From: Pseudomonadota bacterium
GTDB lineage: Bacteria > Pseudomonadota > Alphaproteobacteria > Ferrovibrionales > Ferrovibrionaceae
Reading direction: 5' to 3'
Assembly (NCBI GenBank): GCA_023434425.1
Contig: JAEYSS010000150.1
Location: forward strand, 1 to 11,443
Length of the DNA stretch: 11,443 nucleotides
Numbering within the stretch: position 1 is the stretch's first letter; every line of letters starts with the position of its first letter. This document shows positions 4,312-11,443 of the stretch, in pieces. The notes below the pieces were generated by a model. It was not told the origin of the DNA. It was given only the letters and a program-made list of their open reading frames with translations, and did not search any database. A program made the position numbers and the translations under genes.

Positions 4312-6765
4312 TTAGTAGAGGCCTCCGGTCCCTGAGATGGGGGCCGAGCCGGCGCTGGCGCCGACACCCGAGATGGCGTCGCGCTCATCCGCCATTGAAC
4401 CGTCCAGCACATGGCTGCGTTCGCCCGGCTGCGGCTCGGTGCCGGGCCGGAAGGCCTCGAGGATCACGTTGCGGTCGCCCGGCCGCGCCAGTTCGCCGCT
4501 TTCAGCCTGCACGCGCACCAGCCGCACGCCCGGCGGCACCCGGAACTGGATATTCGGCTTGCCCTGCAGCGCCTCGGCCATGAAAGCCTTGAACACCGGC
4601 ACGGATACGGAGGAGCCGGTTTCGCGCTTGCCCATGTCCTTGGGCGTGTCGTAGCCGATGAAGACGCCGACCGCGAGATCGGGGCTGAAGCCGACGAACC
4701 AGGTGTCCATGCTGTCGTTGGTGGTGCCGGTCTTGCCGGCCAGCGGTTTGCCCAGTTCACGGATGCGGATGCCGGTACCGCGCTGGACAACGCCTTCCAG
4801 GATAGAGGTGATCTGGTAGGCGGTGACGGCGTCGATCACCTGCGCGCGCGGATCCGGCAGGGCGGGTTCTCCCTGGCCGTGCCAGTCGACGGCGAGGCAG
4901 TCGGTGCAGGCGCGCCTGTCGTGGCGATAGATTGTGCTGCCGGTGCGGTTCTGGATGCGGTCGATCAGCGTCGGCGTGATTTTCTTGCCGCCATTCACGA
5001 ATTCCGAATAGGCGGTGGTCATCTTCATCAGCGTGGTCTCCCCCGCGCCGAGCGACATGGCGAGTACCGGCTGCAGGTTGTCGACCACGCCGAAGCGCTT
5101 CGAATACTCCACCACCTTTTCCATGCCGATGGCCTGGGCCAGGCGCACGGTCATCAGGTTGCGCGACTTTTCGACGCCGACGCGCAAGGTGGACGGGCCG
5201 TAGAACTGGTCGGAATAGTTGCCTGGCTTCCACAGCGGCAGGCCCGGCCCCTGGTCCATCACGAAGGGCGCATCCAGCACCAGCGACGAGGGCGTGAAGC
5301 CATTGTCGAGCGCTGCGGCATAGACGAAGGGCTTGAAGGCCGAGCCGGGCTGGCGATTGGCCTGCGTGGCGCGATTGAACTGGCTCAGCTTGAAATCGTA
5401 ACCGCCGACCAGTGCCAGCACGCGGCCGGTGTGAGGGTCCATCGCCACGAGGCCGCCACCGACTTCGGGGATCTGGCGCAACGCGTAAGTGCCCTGCGGC
5501 CTGGCAGGATCGAGCGGGCTCGCCGCGATCACGTCACCGACGGCGAGAATTTCAGAGGGAGTACGCGGCACCGGGCCGAACTGGTCGGGACCGCTCTTCT
5601 TACGCGCCCAGCGATAGCCGGCCTGCGGAATCTCCGCCTTGCTGCCGTCGGCGAAACCGATGCTGATACTGTCGTTGCTCATGGCCAGCACGGCAGCGAC
5701 GCGCCAGGGCGGCAGGATGCCGGCAAAGGGCGGCATCGCGCTCAACTGCGTCTTCCAGTCGGACCCGGCCGGCAATTTCGCCAGCGGTCCGCGCCAGCCG
5801 CCGGCGCGACGGTCATAGGCTTCCAGTCCATCGCGCAGCACGCGTTCACCGATGGCCTGGAGCCTGGGGTCCATGGTGGTGCGGACGCTGAGACCACCTT
5901 CATACAGACTCTTCTCGCCGAATTTCTGTGCGAGGTCGCGACGCACTTCTTCGGCAAACCAGTCGGCGCGGGCGAGTTCGGATTCCGGCCGCGCCAGTGC
6001 CTGCAGCGGCGCGGCAATCGCGGTGCGGGCCTGCTCGACGCTGATCACGCCGTCTTCCTGAAGCCGCTCGATCACCCAGTCGCGCCGCGCCTTGGCGCGA
6101 TCATGGTGACGCACGGGATGATAGTTGCTTGGCGCTTTCGGCAGTGCCGCGAGATAGGCGGCTTCCGGCAGCGTCAGGTCGTACAGCGACTTGTCGAAAT
6201 ACACGAGAGCTGCGGCAGCCACGCCATAGGCACCGGCGCCGAGATAGATCTCGTTCAGATAGAGTTCGAGAATCTTGTCCTTGCTGAAGGTCTTCTCAAT
6301 GCGGAAGGCAAGGATGGCTTCCTTGGCCTTGCGGCCGAGCGATACTTCATTGCCGAGCAGGAAGTTCTTCGCCACCTGCTGGGTGATCGTGGAGGCGCCG
6401 ACCGGTCGGCGACTCTGTGCCAGGTTGGCCACGTTCTGCACCACGGCGCGCGCGATGCCGACCGGATCGATGCCGCTGTGTTCGTAGAAATTCTTGTCCT
6501 CGGCCGAGAGGAAGGCCTGGATCACCGGCTTGGGGATCGCCTCGATCGGCACGAACAGGCGTCGCTCGCGGGCAAATTCGGCAATCAGCCTGCCGTCGCC
6601 GGCATGAATGCGCGTCGTCACCGGCGGTTCGTATTTGGCCAATTGCTGATAGTCGGGGAGGTCGCGGCCGTAATACCAGAGACCGGCCAGTCCGGCGACG
6701 CCGGCGCCGATCAGGGCCAGGACGGCCAGGAACAGCAGAAAGAAAAACCGCGACAACAGACGCAT
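4312..6765 (-). CDS. mrcA: Penicillin-binding protein 1A, bifunctional glycosyltransferase/transpeptidase
   Basis: This class A PBP polymerises glycan strands from lipid II and cross-links stem peptides on the outer face of the inner membrane. The 817-residue product is full length for the family. Seen in order: one N-terminal membrane anchor (about residues 6-30); a glycosyltransferase domain (about 50-240) with SAEDKNFYEHSGID, where E89 is the catalytic Glu, then GASTITQQVAKNFLL and RKAKEAILAFRIEKTFSKDK; an OB-like insert (about 330-430); and a transpeptidase domain with SxxK S475-A-F-K478, SxN S534-R-N536 and KTG at 678-680. A CxxC pair (C620, C623) sits in the transpeptidase domain. The start ATG (6763-6765) gives the expected short n-region before the anchor; its ribosome site (GGGGAAG about 10 nt upstream) is weak. 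It follows amiC after 125 bp on the same strand. In many alphaproteobacteria prfB comes next; here a tRNA does. Confidence 0.96.
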   Translation of the reverse strand: MRLLSRFFFLLFLAVLALIGAGVAGLAGLWYYGRDLPDYQQLAKYEPPVTTRIHAGDGRLIAEFARERRLFVPIEAIPKPVIQAFLSAEDKNFYEHSGIDPVGIARAVVQNVANLAQSRRPVGASTITQQVAKNFLLGNEVSLGRKAKEAILAFRIEKTFSKDKILELYLNEIYLGAGAYGVAAAALVYFDKSLYDLTLPEAAYLAALPKAPSNYHPVRHHDRAKARRDWVIERLQEDGVISVEQARTAIAAPLQALARPESELARADWFAEEVRRDLAQKFGEKSLYEGGLSVRTTMDPRLQAIGERVLRDGLEAYDRRAGGWRGPLAKLPAGSDWKTQLSAMPPFAGILPPWRVAAVLAMSNDSISIGFADGSKAEIPQAGYRWARKKSGPDQFGPVPRTPSEILAVGDVIAASPLDPARPQGTYALRQIPEVGGGLVAMDPHTGRVLALVGGYDFKLSQFNRATQANRQPGSAFKPFVYAAALDNGFTPSSLVLDAPFVMDQGPGLPLWKPGNYSDQFYGPSTLRVGVEKSRNLMTVRLAQAIGMEKVVEYSKRFGVVDNLQPVLAMSLGAGETTLMKMTTAYSEFVNGGKKITPTLIDRIQNRTGSTIYRHDRRACTDCLAVDWHGQGEPALPDPRAQVIDAVTAYQITSILEGVVQRGTGIRIRELGKPLAGKTGTTNDSMDTWFVGFSPDLAVGVFIGYDTPKDMGKRETGSSVSVPVFKAFMAEALQGKPNIQFRVPPGVRLVRVQAESGELARPGDRNVILEAFRPGTEPQPGERSHVLDGSMADERDAISGVGASAGSAPISGTGGLY

Positions 6766-6800
6766 GGAAAGTCAGCTTCCCCGGGAATGGCGATCATTTT

Positions 6801-6826
6801 GGCCGTAGAGGTACCCTCGAACGGCC
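6801..6826 (-). promoter_or_regulatory. Hairpin in the mrcA leader
   Basis: GGCCGT (6801-6806) pairs with ACGGCC (6821-6826), and inside it GAGG (6808-6811) pairs with CCTC (6815-6818) around a 3-nt loop, separated by a small 1x2 internal loop. It lies 36-61 bp upstream of the mrcA start, and would be at the very 5' end of an mRNA started from the -10-like box at 6831-6836. It has no T-tract, so it is not an obvious amiC terminator. Confidence 0.45.
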
Positions 6827-6830
6827 AGCC

Positions 6831-6852
6831 TGTATAGCCACAAGATTGTGGC
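6831..6852 (-). promoter_or_regulatory. Possible mrcA -10 box abutted by an inverted repeat
   Basis: On the minus strand a -10-like TATACA (6836-6831) directly follows the inverted repeat GCCACAA-TC-TTGTGGC (6837-6852; 7-bp arms, 2-nt centre). The hexamer 17 nt upstream of the -10 is TATCGC, a poor -35, so this could be an activator-dependent or regulated promoter, or chance. The inverted repeat would occupy the -35/-10 spacer, where an operator would act. Confidence 0.35.
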
Positions 6853-6890
6853 GGCGATACGGCAGCAAAAACGGTGATTTAGGCCAGTTA

Positions 6891-8108
6891 TTACTTCACG
6901 TTGGCGCCGAAGAAACGGTCGATGGCGCCGACAACCGCGCCAGCCAGCCGGTCGCGCCCGGCCTCCGAGAACAGAAGCGCTTCATCGGCGGGGTTGGACA
7001 GATAGCCGAGCTCCAGCAGGGCCGACGGTACATCGGGCGCGGTCAGCACGCGGAAATTCGCCGCCCGCAGCGCATTGCGACGCAGCGGCGTCGTCTCGCC
7101 CATCGAGGCGGTCAGCAAGCCGGCGAAGCGGCTGGACAGTCGCGCCGTGTCGCGCGAGGCCAGATCGAGCAGGATCGACACCACGTCGTCCACTTCGCCG
7201 ACCGGCATGCCGTCGGCGAGCTGGTCAGCGCGGTTTTCGCGCAGGGCCAGGGCTTCGGCCTCGGTGTCGCTGGCGGCCTCGGCGCGGGTATAGACGCTGG
7301 CGCCGCGCGTCGCGCGGTCGCCGCCCAGGCTGTCGGCGTGAATGGAGAGGAACAGGTCGGCCTCCCGCTGGCGCGCCAGCGTCACGCGCTCGTTCAGTCG
7401 GATGAAGCGGTCGCTCTCGCGCGTCAGCAGCACGCGATAGCGCCCGGTGGCGCGCAGCTTCTGCGCCACGGCGCGGGCGACATTCAGCGTGATCTCCTTT
7501 TCATACCGGCCTGAGGCGCTGATCGCCCCGGGATCCTGCCCGCCATGGCCGGGATCGAGCACAATCAGGCGGCGGCGCTCGCCGGCTGCCAGCGGCGGAG
7601 GCGGGGCGATATCGACGGCGGTTTCAAGCGGCAGATGCACCGGTGCGGCAAAGGCGGCGGCAAAAGCATTGGGGTCGGCCGGGCGCAGATCGATCACCAG
7701 CCGATGACCGCGGCCGCCTTGCGGCCCGAGGTGGAAGGCCCGTTCGACGACCGCGGGTTCGATCAACTCGACGGCGATATTCAGGCCGCCGTCCGGGGTG
7801 GCACCTGCTCTGTCTTTGGGCAGGCCCAGCGCGGCGATGAGTCCACCCGCAGTGATGTCGGGCGCCGGCGCAGCCCAGCGCATCGCGGGCAGGGTCAGTT
7901 GCAGGCCCAGGCCGTCCATGCTGGCGGCCAGTTCGGCCTGCGGCGGGGCGGAGGCTTCCACCACCAGCCTAGTCAGGCCGGCATTTAATCCCAGCTGGAG
8001 GCGCGTCAGGCGCAATGGTTCCGCCCAGGCCGGGCTTGTCGCCCCGAAGCTGGTCGTGACCATAATTATTAATAATATCAATAATTTAATAGAGGGCCCC
8101 TGTGTCAT
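6891..8108 (-). CDS. amiC: Periplasmic N-acetylmuramoyl-L-alanine amidase (AMIN + Amidase_3)
   Basis: This zinc amidase cleaves the amide bond between MurNAc and the stem peptide, mainly in septal peptidoglycan. With ATG at 8108 the product is 405 residues: signal peptide of about 29 residues (hydrophobic core LLILLIIMV, cleavage near AWA-EP), an AMIN-like beta-rich domain (about 30-140) beginning PLRLTRLQLGLNAGLTRLVV, a Pro/Ala linker, and an Amidase_3 domain (about 180-400). Zinc and catalytic residues are H188 in LDPGHGGQDPGA, E205 in KEITLNVA, H257 in LSIHADS and E366 in LLELGYLSNP. An in-frame ATG at 8162 would add 18 residues but put a cysteine-containing extension before the signal peptide, so I prefer 8108; neither start has a strong ribosome site. 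The symbol amiC is by domain layout; the gene is also called amiB/amiA-like in relatives. It is probably co-transcribed with mrcA downstream. Codons 7-16 are unusually AT-rich. Confidence 0.93.
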   Translation of the reverse strand: MTQGPSIKLLILLIIMVTTSFGATSPAWAEPLRLTRLQLGLNAGLTRLVVEASAPPQAELAASMDGLGLQLTLPAMRWAAPAPDITAGGLIAALGLPKDRAGATPDGGLNIAVELIEPAVVERAFHLGPQGGRGHRLVIDLRPADPNAFAAAFAAPVHLPLETAVDIAPPPPLAAGERRRLIVLDPGHGGQDPGAISASGRYEKEITLNVARAVAQKLRATGRYRVLLTRESDRFIRLNERVTLARQREADLFLSIHADSLGGDRATRGASVYTRAEAASDTEAEALALRENRADQLADGMPVGEVDDVVSILLDLASRDTARLSSRFAGLLTASMGETTPLRRNALRAANFRVLTAPDVPSALLELGYLSNPADEALLFSEAGRDRLAGAVVGAIDRFFGANVK

Positions 8109-8124
8109 TGCCGCGTCGCGGCAA
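8108..8124. promoter_or_regulatory. 17-bp perfect palindrome at the amiC start codon
   Basis: TTGCCGCG-T-CGCGGCAA is a perfect inverted repeat with 8-bp arms and a 1-nt centre. It overlaps the last base of the amiC start triplet on the plus strand and lies where a ribosome site should be. It could be an operator or, in mRNA, a short hairpin (GCCGC stem) that limits initiation. I cannot assign a binding protein. Confidence 0.4.
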
Positions 8125-8210
8125 GAAAGACCTTGTGGGTATGGCCCGGCAAAGCGTAGCATGCAACCGCGAATATCCGAGTCAGACCCGACCGTCCAGC
8201 CAATTGCTTG

Positions 8211-8239
8211 TTCCTGAAGGACTTACAGTTCTTTATACA
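8211..8239 (+). promoter_or_regulatory. Possible rne promoter
   Basis: TTCCTG (8211-8216), a 17-nt spacer and TATACA (8234-8239) form a plausible but weak -35 and a good -10. It would give an rne leader of roughly 375 nt. The -35 lacks the TTG usually important in alphaproteobacterial promoters; TTGTTC at 8208 with a 20-nt spacer is no better. Confidence 0.3.
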
Positions 8240-8594
8240 GGCCGGCCCGGAGGCGGTGGGTCGGCGTAGCGACGGCGAGTTCGACCGCATCATCCAGTGT
8301 CAGCCCCAAGGAGGCGACCTGGCGCGAATCGGCCCCCAATGCGGCGCTCAAGACATACCGGATGATTTTGAACCTTCGGGGCATCCTGACAGTCTTTTAA
8401 CGACTGAAGGGAGGCTCGGCAGACCGGCGCCGCGGCGCGCGCAGCATGTTGGGTTTTCCTCTCCTGCTGACGATGCGCTTACCCTCCGGTCGTCAGGATC
8501 ATTACCGCCGTCGGCCCTCGGGCCTCGCGTCGGGCCGATCCGGCCGCAGTCCGCTCCGATAGCAGAGGCGCGCCGCCGTTTGTTATTCGCGCGG

Positions 8595-8613
8595 GCGGCG
8601 CCGCGCCGCAGGA
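8595..8613 (+). promoter_or_regulatory. Hairpin and ribosome-binding site of rne
   Basis: GCGGCG (8595-8600) pairs with CGCCGC (8604-8609) in a 6-bp all-GC stem with a 3-nt loop, ending one base before AGGA (8610-8613), the apparent Shine-Dalgarno for ATG 8623, 9 nt downstream. A stem stacked directly on the ribosome site could affect initiation. Confidence 0.5.
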
Positions 8614-8622
8614 TTATGCCTC

Positions 8623-11443
8623 ATGGGCATGCGTATGTTGATCGATGCGACCCATCCGGAGGAAACCCGGGTTGTGGTCGTGAAGGGTACTCGGCTCGAA
8701 GAGTTCGATTACGAGACCTCCACCAAGCAGGTAAACAAGGGCAACATCTATCTGGCGCGCGTCACGCGCGTCGAGCCCTCGTTGCAGGCGGCCTTCGTTG
8801 AATATGGCGGGAACCGTCACGGTTTCCTGGCCTTCAGCGAAATCCATCCAGACTATTATCAGATCCCGATTGCGGATCGTCAGGCGCTGCTCGCGCAGCA
8901 GGCTGAGGAAGAGGCTGCTGCTGCGGCCGAGGAAGAAGCCGAACTCGCCGCCGAGGAAGCGCGTGCCGCCAACCGCGCGGCCGCACAGGCGGCGCGCAGG
9001 GATGCAGCGGAACATGACGGCCAGGACGAGGCCGGCGTCGAGATCGTCGAGGGCGATTACGATACGGTTGAGGAGATCGGCACCGGTTCGGATGCTGGGC
9101 TGGCCACTGCTGAACCACCTGCTGCCGAAGCACGGGCAGCTGAAACTCCGCCTGCTGAGACAGCTCCGGCTGCTGATGCCGTTGCCGCGGAAGCCGCGCC
9201 TGCCGCCGAGACGGCCGAAGCTGCCCAGCCTGCTGTGGCCGCTGAGCAGGAAGAAAATTCCGCTGCGCCGGCTTACTGGAACGTGCCGCATGCCGCTGCC
9301 CCTGCGCCAAGCGTCAGTGCTCCGGTGGACGACGCCGATGCGGCTGCCGACGACGTGCACGCCGATGAGGGCCATGCTGACGAGGCCCATGTCGATGAAG
9401 CCCATTCCGATGACGTGCCGGGCGAAGAGAACGGCAAGGGCGACAAGCATGATGATGGCGATGAGTCGCGCGCGCGCCGTCGCCGCACCAATGTCTTCCG
9501 TCGTTACAAGATCCAGGAAGTGATCAAGCGCCGGCAGATCATGCTGGTGCAGGTCGTGAAGGAAGAACGCGGCAACAAGGGCGCTGCGCTCACCACCTAT
9601 CTGTCGCTCGCAGGTCGCTACTGCGTGCTGATGCCCAATACCGCGCGAGGCGGCGGCATCTCGCGCAAGATCCAGTCGCAGGCCGACCGCAAGCGTCTCA
9701 AGGCGATCACGGCAGAGCTGGACATCCAGGACGGCATGGGCGTGATCGTGCGCACCGCCGGCATGGAGCGCTCCAAGCCGGAGATCAAGCGCGACTTCGA
9801 ATACCTGCTGCGCAGCTGGGACAGCATTCGCGAGCGCACGCTGGAATCCTCGGCGCCGGCCCTGATCTATGAAGAGGCCGGGCTGATCAAGCGCTCGATC
9901 CGCGATCTCTATTCGGATCAGATCGACGAAGTGATCGTCGAAGGCGAGGAAGGCTATCGCTTCGCGCATGACTTCATGCAGATGCTGATGCCCAATCACG
10001 CCGACAACGTGAAGCAGTATTCCGACAAGATTCCGCTGTTCACCCGTTACCAGGTCGAACAACAGCTCGATGCAATGTTCTCGCCGACCGTGCAGCTCAA
10101 GTCGGGCGGCTACATCGTCATCAACCCGACCGAAGCGCTGGTCTCCATCGACGTGAACTCGGGCAAGTCGACCCGCGAGCACAATATCGAGGAGACCGCC
10201 TACAAGACCAATCTGGAAGCGGCGGAGGAAGTCGCCCGCCAGCTGCGCCTGCGCGACCTTGCCGGTCTCGTCGTGATCGATTTCATCGACATGGAAGAGA
10301 ACCGCAATATCCGCAAAGTGGAGCAGAAGCTGAAGGAATGCCTGCGCAATGACCGCGCGCGCATCCAGGTCGGCCGCATCTCCGGCTTCGGCCTGCTCGA
10401 GATGTCGCGCCAGCGCCTGCGTCCCAGCCTGCTGGAAAGCTCGACCATGCCCTGCCCGCATTGTCAGGGTCGCGGCTATGTGCGTTCGATCGAATCCACC
10501 GCGTTGACCGTGCTGCGCGCCATCGAGGAAGAGGGCATCCGCGACCGTTCGGCCGAGATCACCGTCGCGATGTCGGCGGAAGTGGCGCTCTATCTGCTCA
10601 ATCACAAGCGTGACCGGATCGGCGACATGGAACGCCGCTATGTGATGCGTGTGATCCTGGCCGCCGATCCCAGCCTGGTACCGCCGGACTTCCGCATCGA
10701 GCGCAGCAAGACGCGCCAGCCCGGCGAAGTGAACCGCCCGGAAGTGACGCGCTCCGAGAACCAGCGTCCGATCACCCAGGAAAGCGCCTATGCCAGCGAC
10801 GCTGACGAGGGCGATGCTGACGAAACGGAAACCGAAAGCACCGCCGAGGCCGGAAGCGCCGGCGAAGAGGGCGGCGAGAACGGCGATGGCCGCCGCCGTC
10901 GCCGCCGTCGTCGCCGTCGTGGCGGTCGCGGCCGTGAAGACGGTCGCGAAGATGGTGTGAGCGCCGAAGGCGCCGAGGGTACCGAAGGTGAGGCGGGTGA
11001 AGCTGCTGAAGGCGAAGCCGGCGACGACGCTGGCGAGGCCGATGAGTCGGGTGAGCAAAGTGCCGAAGCCGGTGTCGAAACCGCTGAAGGCGGCGAGGGT
11101 CAGGACGCCGACGGCCGTCGGCGTCGCCGCGGCCGTCGCGGCGGGCGCCGCCGTCGCGGTCGTGAGGATGGTGGCGAGGGTGGTGAACGCCAGCCGCGCG
11201 CCGAGCGTGCGCCGCGTGAAGACCGTCCGCGTCGCGATGTCGGCGATTACGGAGCGACCGACAGCGTCATGACGCCGGCCTCGATCGGCGCGATGCTGGA
11301 CGGTGTGCCGGAATTCGATTTCGGCGACGATCTGCCGCCGCTCCCCGCAAAGCAGGCTGAGCCGGCGCCGCCGGCTGTCGAACGCGAGCCGGAAGCGCTG
11401 AAACCGATCGAGGAGCCGTCGGTCAGCGCCGCGGAGATCGTGC
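8623..11443 (+). CDS. rne: Ribonuclease E, degradosome endonuclease, 3'-partial
   Basis: RNase E is the single-strand endonuclease that starts mRNA decay, processes rRNA and tRNA and scaffolds the degradosome. 940 codons are visible without a stop. The start MGMRMLIDATHPEETRVVVV matches the family; ATG 8623 has AGGA 9 nt upstream, with further in-frame ATGs at 8629 and 8635. Layout: RNase H-like and S1 parts (from about residue 35: GNIYLARVTRVEPSLQAAFV, RHGFLAFSEIHPDYY), an acidic Ala/Glu/Pro insertion (about 81-290) interrupting the S1 domain, S1 resuming at FRRYKIQEVIKRRQ, a 5'-sensor region, and the DNase I-like catalytic core with Mg ligands D510 (SIDVNSGKSTREHN) and D553 (VVIDFIDMEENRN). 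The Zn-link is C611-P-H-C614. The C-terminal half is disordered, with Arg blocks (757-771, 832-847) separated by Gly/Glu-rich acid stretches. RNase G is excluded by this tail. It diverges from amiC. Confidence 0.96.
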   Translation, partial: MGMRMLIDATHPEETRVVVVKGTRLEEFDYETSTKQVNKGNIYLARVTRVEPSLQAAFVEYGGNRHGFLAFSEIHPDYYQIPIADRQALLAQQAEEEAAAAAEEEAELAAEEARAANRAAAQAARRDAAEHDGQDEAGVEIVEGDYDTVEEIGTGSDAGLATAEPPAAEARAAETPPAETAPAADAVAAEAAPAAETAEAAQPAVAAEQEENSAAPAYWNVPHAAAPAPSVSAPVDDADAAADDVHADEGHADEAHVDEAHSDDVPGEENGKGDKHDDGDESRARRRRTNVFRRYKIQEVIKRRQIMLVQVVKEERGNKGAALTTYLSLAGRYCVLMPNTARGGGISRKIQSQADRKRLKAITAELDIQDGMGVIVRTAGMERSKPEIKRDFEYLLRSWDSIRERTLESSAPALIYEEAGLIKRSIRDLYSDQIDEVIVEGEEGYRFAHDFMQMLMPNHADNVKQYSDKIPLFTRYQVEQQLDAMFSPTVQLKSGGYIVINPTEALVSIDVNSGKSTREHNIEETAYKTNLEAAEEVARQLRLRDLAGLVVIDFIDMEENRNIRKVEQKLKECLRNDRARIQVGRISGFGLLEMSRQRLRPSLLESSTMPCPHCQGRGYVRSIESTALTVLRAIEEEGIRDRSAEITVAMSAEVALYLLNHKRDRIGDMERRYVMRVILAADPSLVPPDFRIERSKTRQPGEVNRPEVTRSENQRPITQESAYASDADEGDADETETESTAEAGSAGEEGGENGDGRRRRRRRRRRGGRGREDGREDGVSAEGAEGTEGEAGEAAEGEAGDDAGEADESGEQSAEAGVETAEGGEGQDADGRRRRRGRRGGRRRRGREDGGEGGERQPRAERAPREDRPRRDVGDYGATDSVMTPASIGAMLDGVPEFDFGDDLPPLPAKQAEPAPPAVEREPEALKPIEEPSVSAAEIV

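Larger units (their letters stand above)
8125..8622 (+). other. Non-coding rne upstream region with several hairpins
   Basis: About 500 bp separate amiC and rne, and I find no credible gene in it. On the plus strand it holds a possible promoter near 8211-8239, a hairpin CAGTC/GACTG (8390-8406), a 12-bp palindrome GCGCCGCGGCGC (8427-8438), a T-rich stretch (8449-8465), a stem TCCTG-bulge-ACGA with TCGTCAGGA (8462-8498), a stem TCGGCCC (8511-8517) with GGGCCGA (8532-8538), and a hairpin just before the rne ribosome site. In Escherichia coli the long rne leader folds and serves as the target of RNase E autoregulation; a similar role here is inference. Confidence 0.5.

Noticed and set aside
4411..6837. 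808-codon open frame on the plus strand opposite mrcA
   Set aside because: It is antisense to a complete PBP1A gene. The product is rich in His, Gly, Arg and Ala with no recognisable domain, and it is a composition shadow.
8208..8801. 197-codon plus-strand frame in the amiC-rne gap
   Set aside because: It ends inside rne in a different frame, has an Arg/Pro/Ala-rich composition without a domain, and covers the structured rne leader. The out-of-frame ATG at 8616 in this frame is only 7 nt before the rne start and lacks its own properly spaced ribosome site.
8614..11058. 814-codon open frame on the minus strand opposite rne
   Set aside because: It is antisense to an unmistakable RNase E coding frame with catalytic and zinc motifs. 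Its translation is a low-complexity Ala/Leu/Gly/His/Arg mixture without domains, as expected from the complementary codons of a GC-rich gene.

Overview
The window looks like a chromosomal segment of a GC-rich alphaproteobacterium. The class-level call rests on an RNase E with a roughly 200-residue Ala/Glu-rich insertion inside its S1 domain, on the rne | amiC-mrcA divergent arrangement common in Alphaproteobacteria, and on a tRNA gene with an encoded CCA. Genus cannot be read from this sequence; a Rhodospirillales-like lineage is a guess.

Left part (1-3979). The 3' three quarters of a molybdenum hydroxylase large subunit of the isoquinoline 1-oxidoreductase beta (IorB) type reads off the left edge. 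A 105-bp palindromic REP-like element follows and runs into the start of a compact sox operon: soxX, soxY, soxZ, soxA, with gaps of 3 and 5 bp and one 4-bp ATGA overlap. These encode the periplasmic c-type cytochrome SoxXA, which loads thiosulfate onto SoxYZ, and the SoxYZ carrier itself. soxB and soxCD, needed for the rest of the classical cycle, are not in the window. SoxY ends in a non-textbook Ala-Ala-Cys-Val-Glu tail instead of GGCGG. A small convergent DUF3606 gene shares the CTAG that ends soxA.

Middle (3980-4311). A tRNA-Val(CAC) gene on the minus strand has a near-consensus sigma-70 promoter. The -35 box of that promoter lies in the loop of a GC hairpin just after mrcA. The tRNA probably marks the junction between the conserved cell-envelope/RNA-decay block and the accessory sox block.

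Right part (4312-11443). mrcA (bifunctional penicillin-binding protein 1A) and amiC (periplasmic N-acetylmuramoyl-L-alanine amidase) lie in tandem on the minus strand. They build and cut peptidoglycan respectively. Diverging from amiC, after about 514 bp of non-coding DNA with several hairpins, is rne (RNase E, plus strand). Its catalytic half is complete and its disordered degradosome scaffold runs off the right edge. Long open frames antisense to rne and mrcA are composition shadows.

I see no transposase, integrase, CRISPR array or clear novel system. The points most worth a second look are the repeat that provides the soxX start, the SoxY tail variant, the sox operon without soxB beside an IorB-type enzyme, and the structured rne leader.
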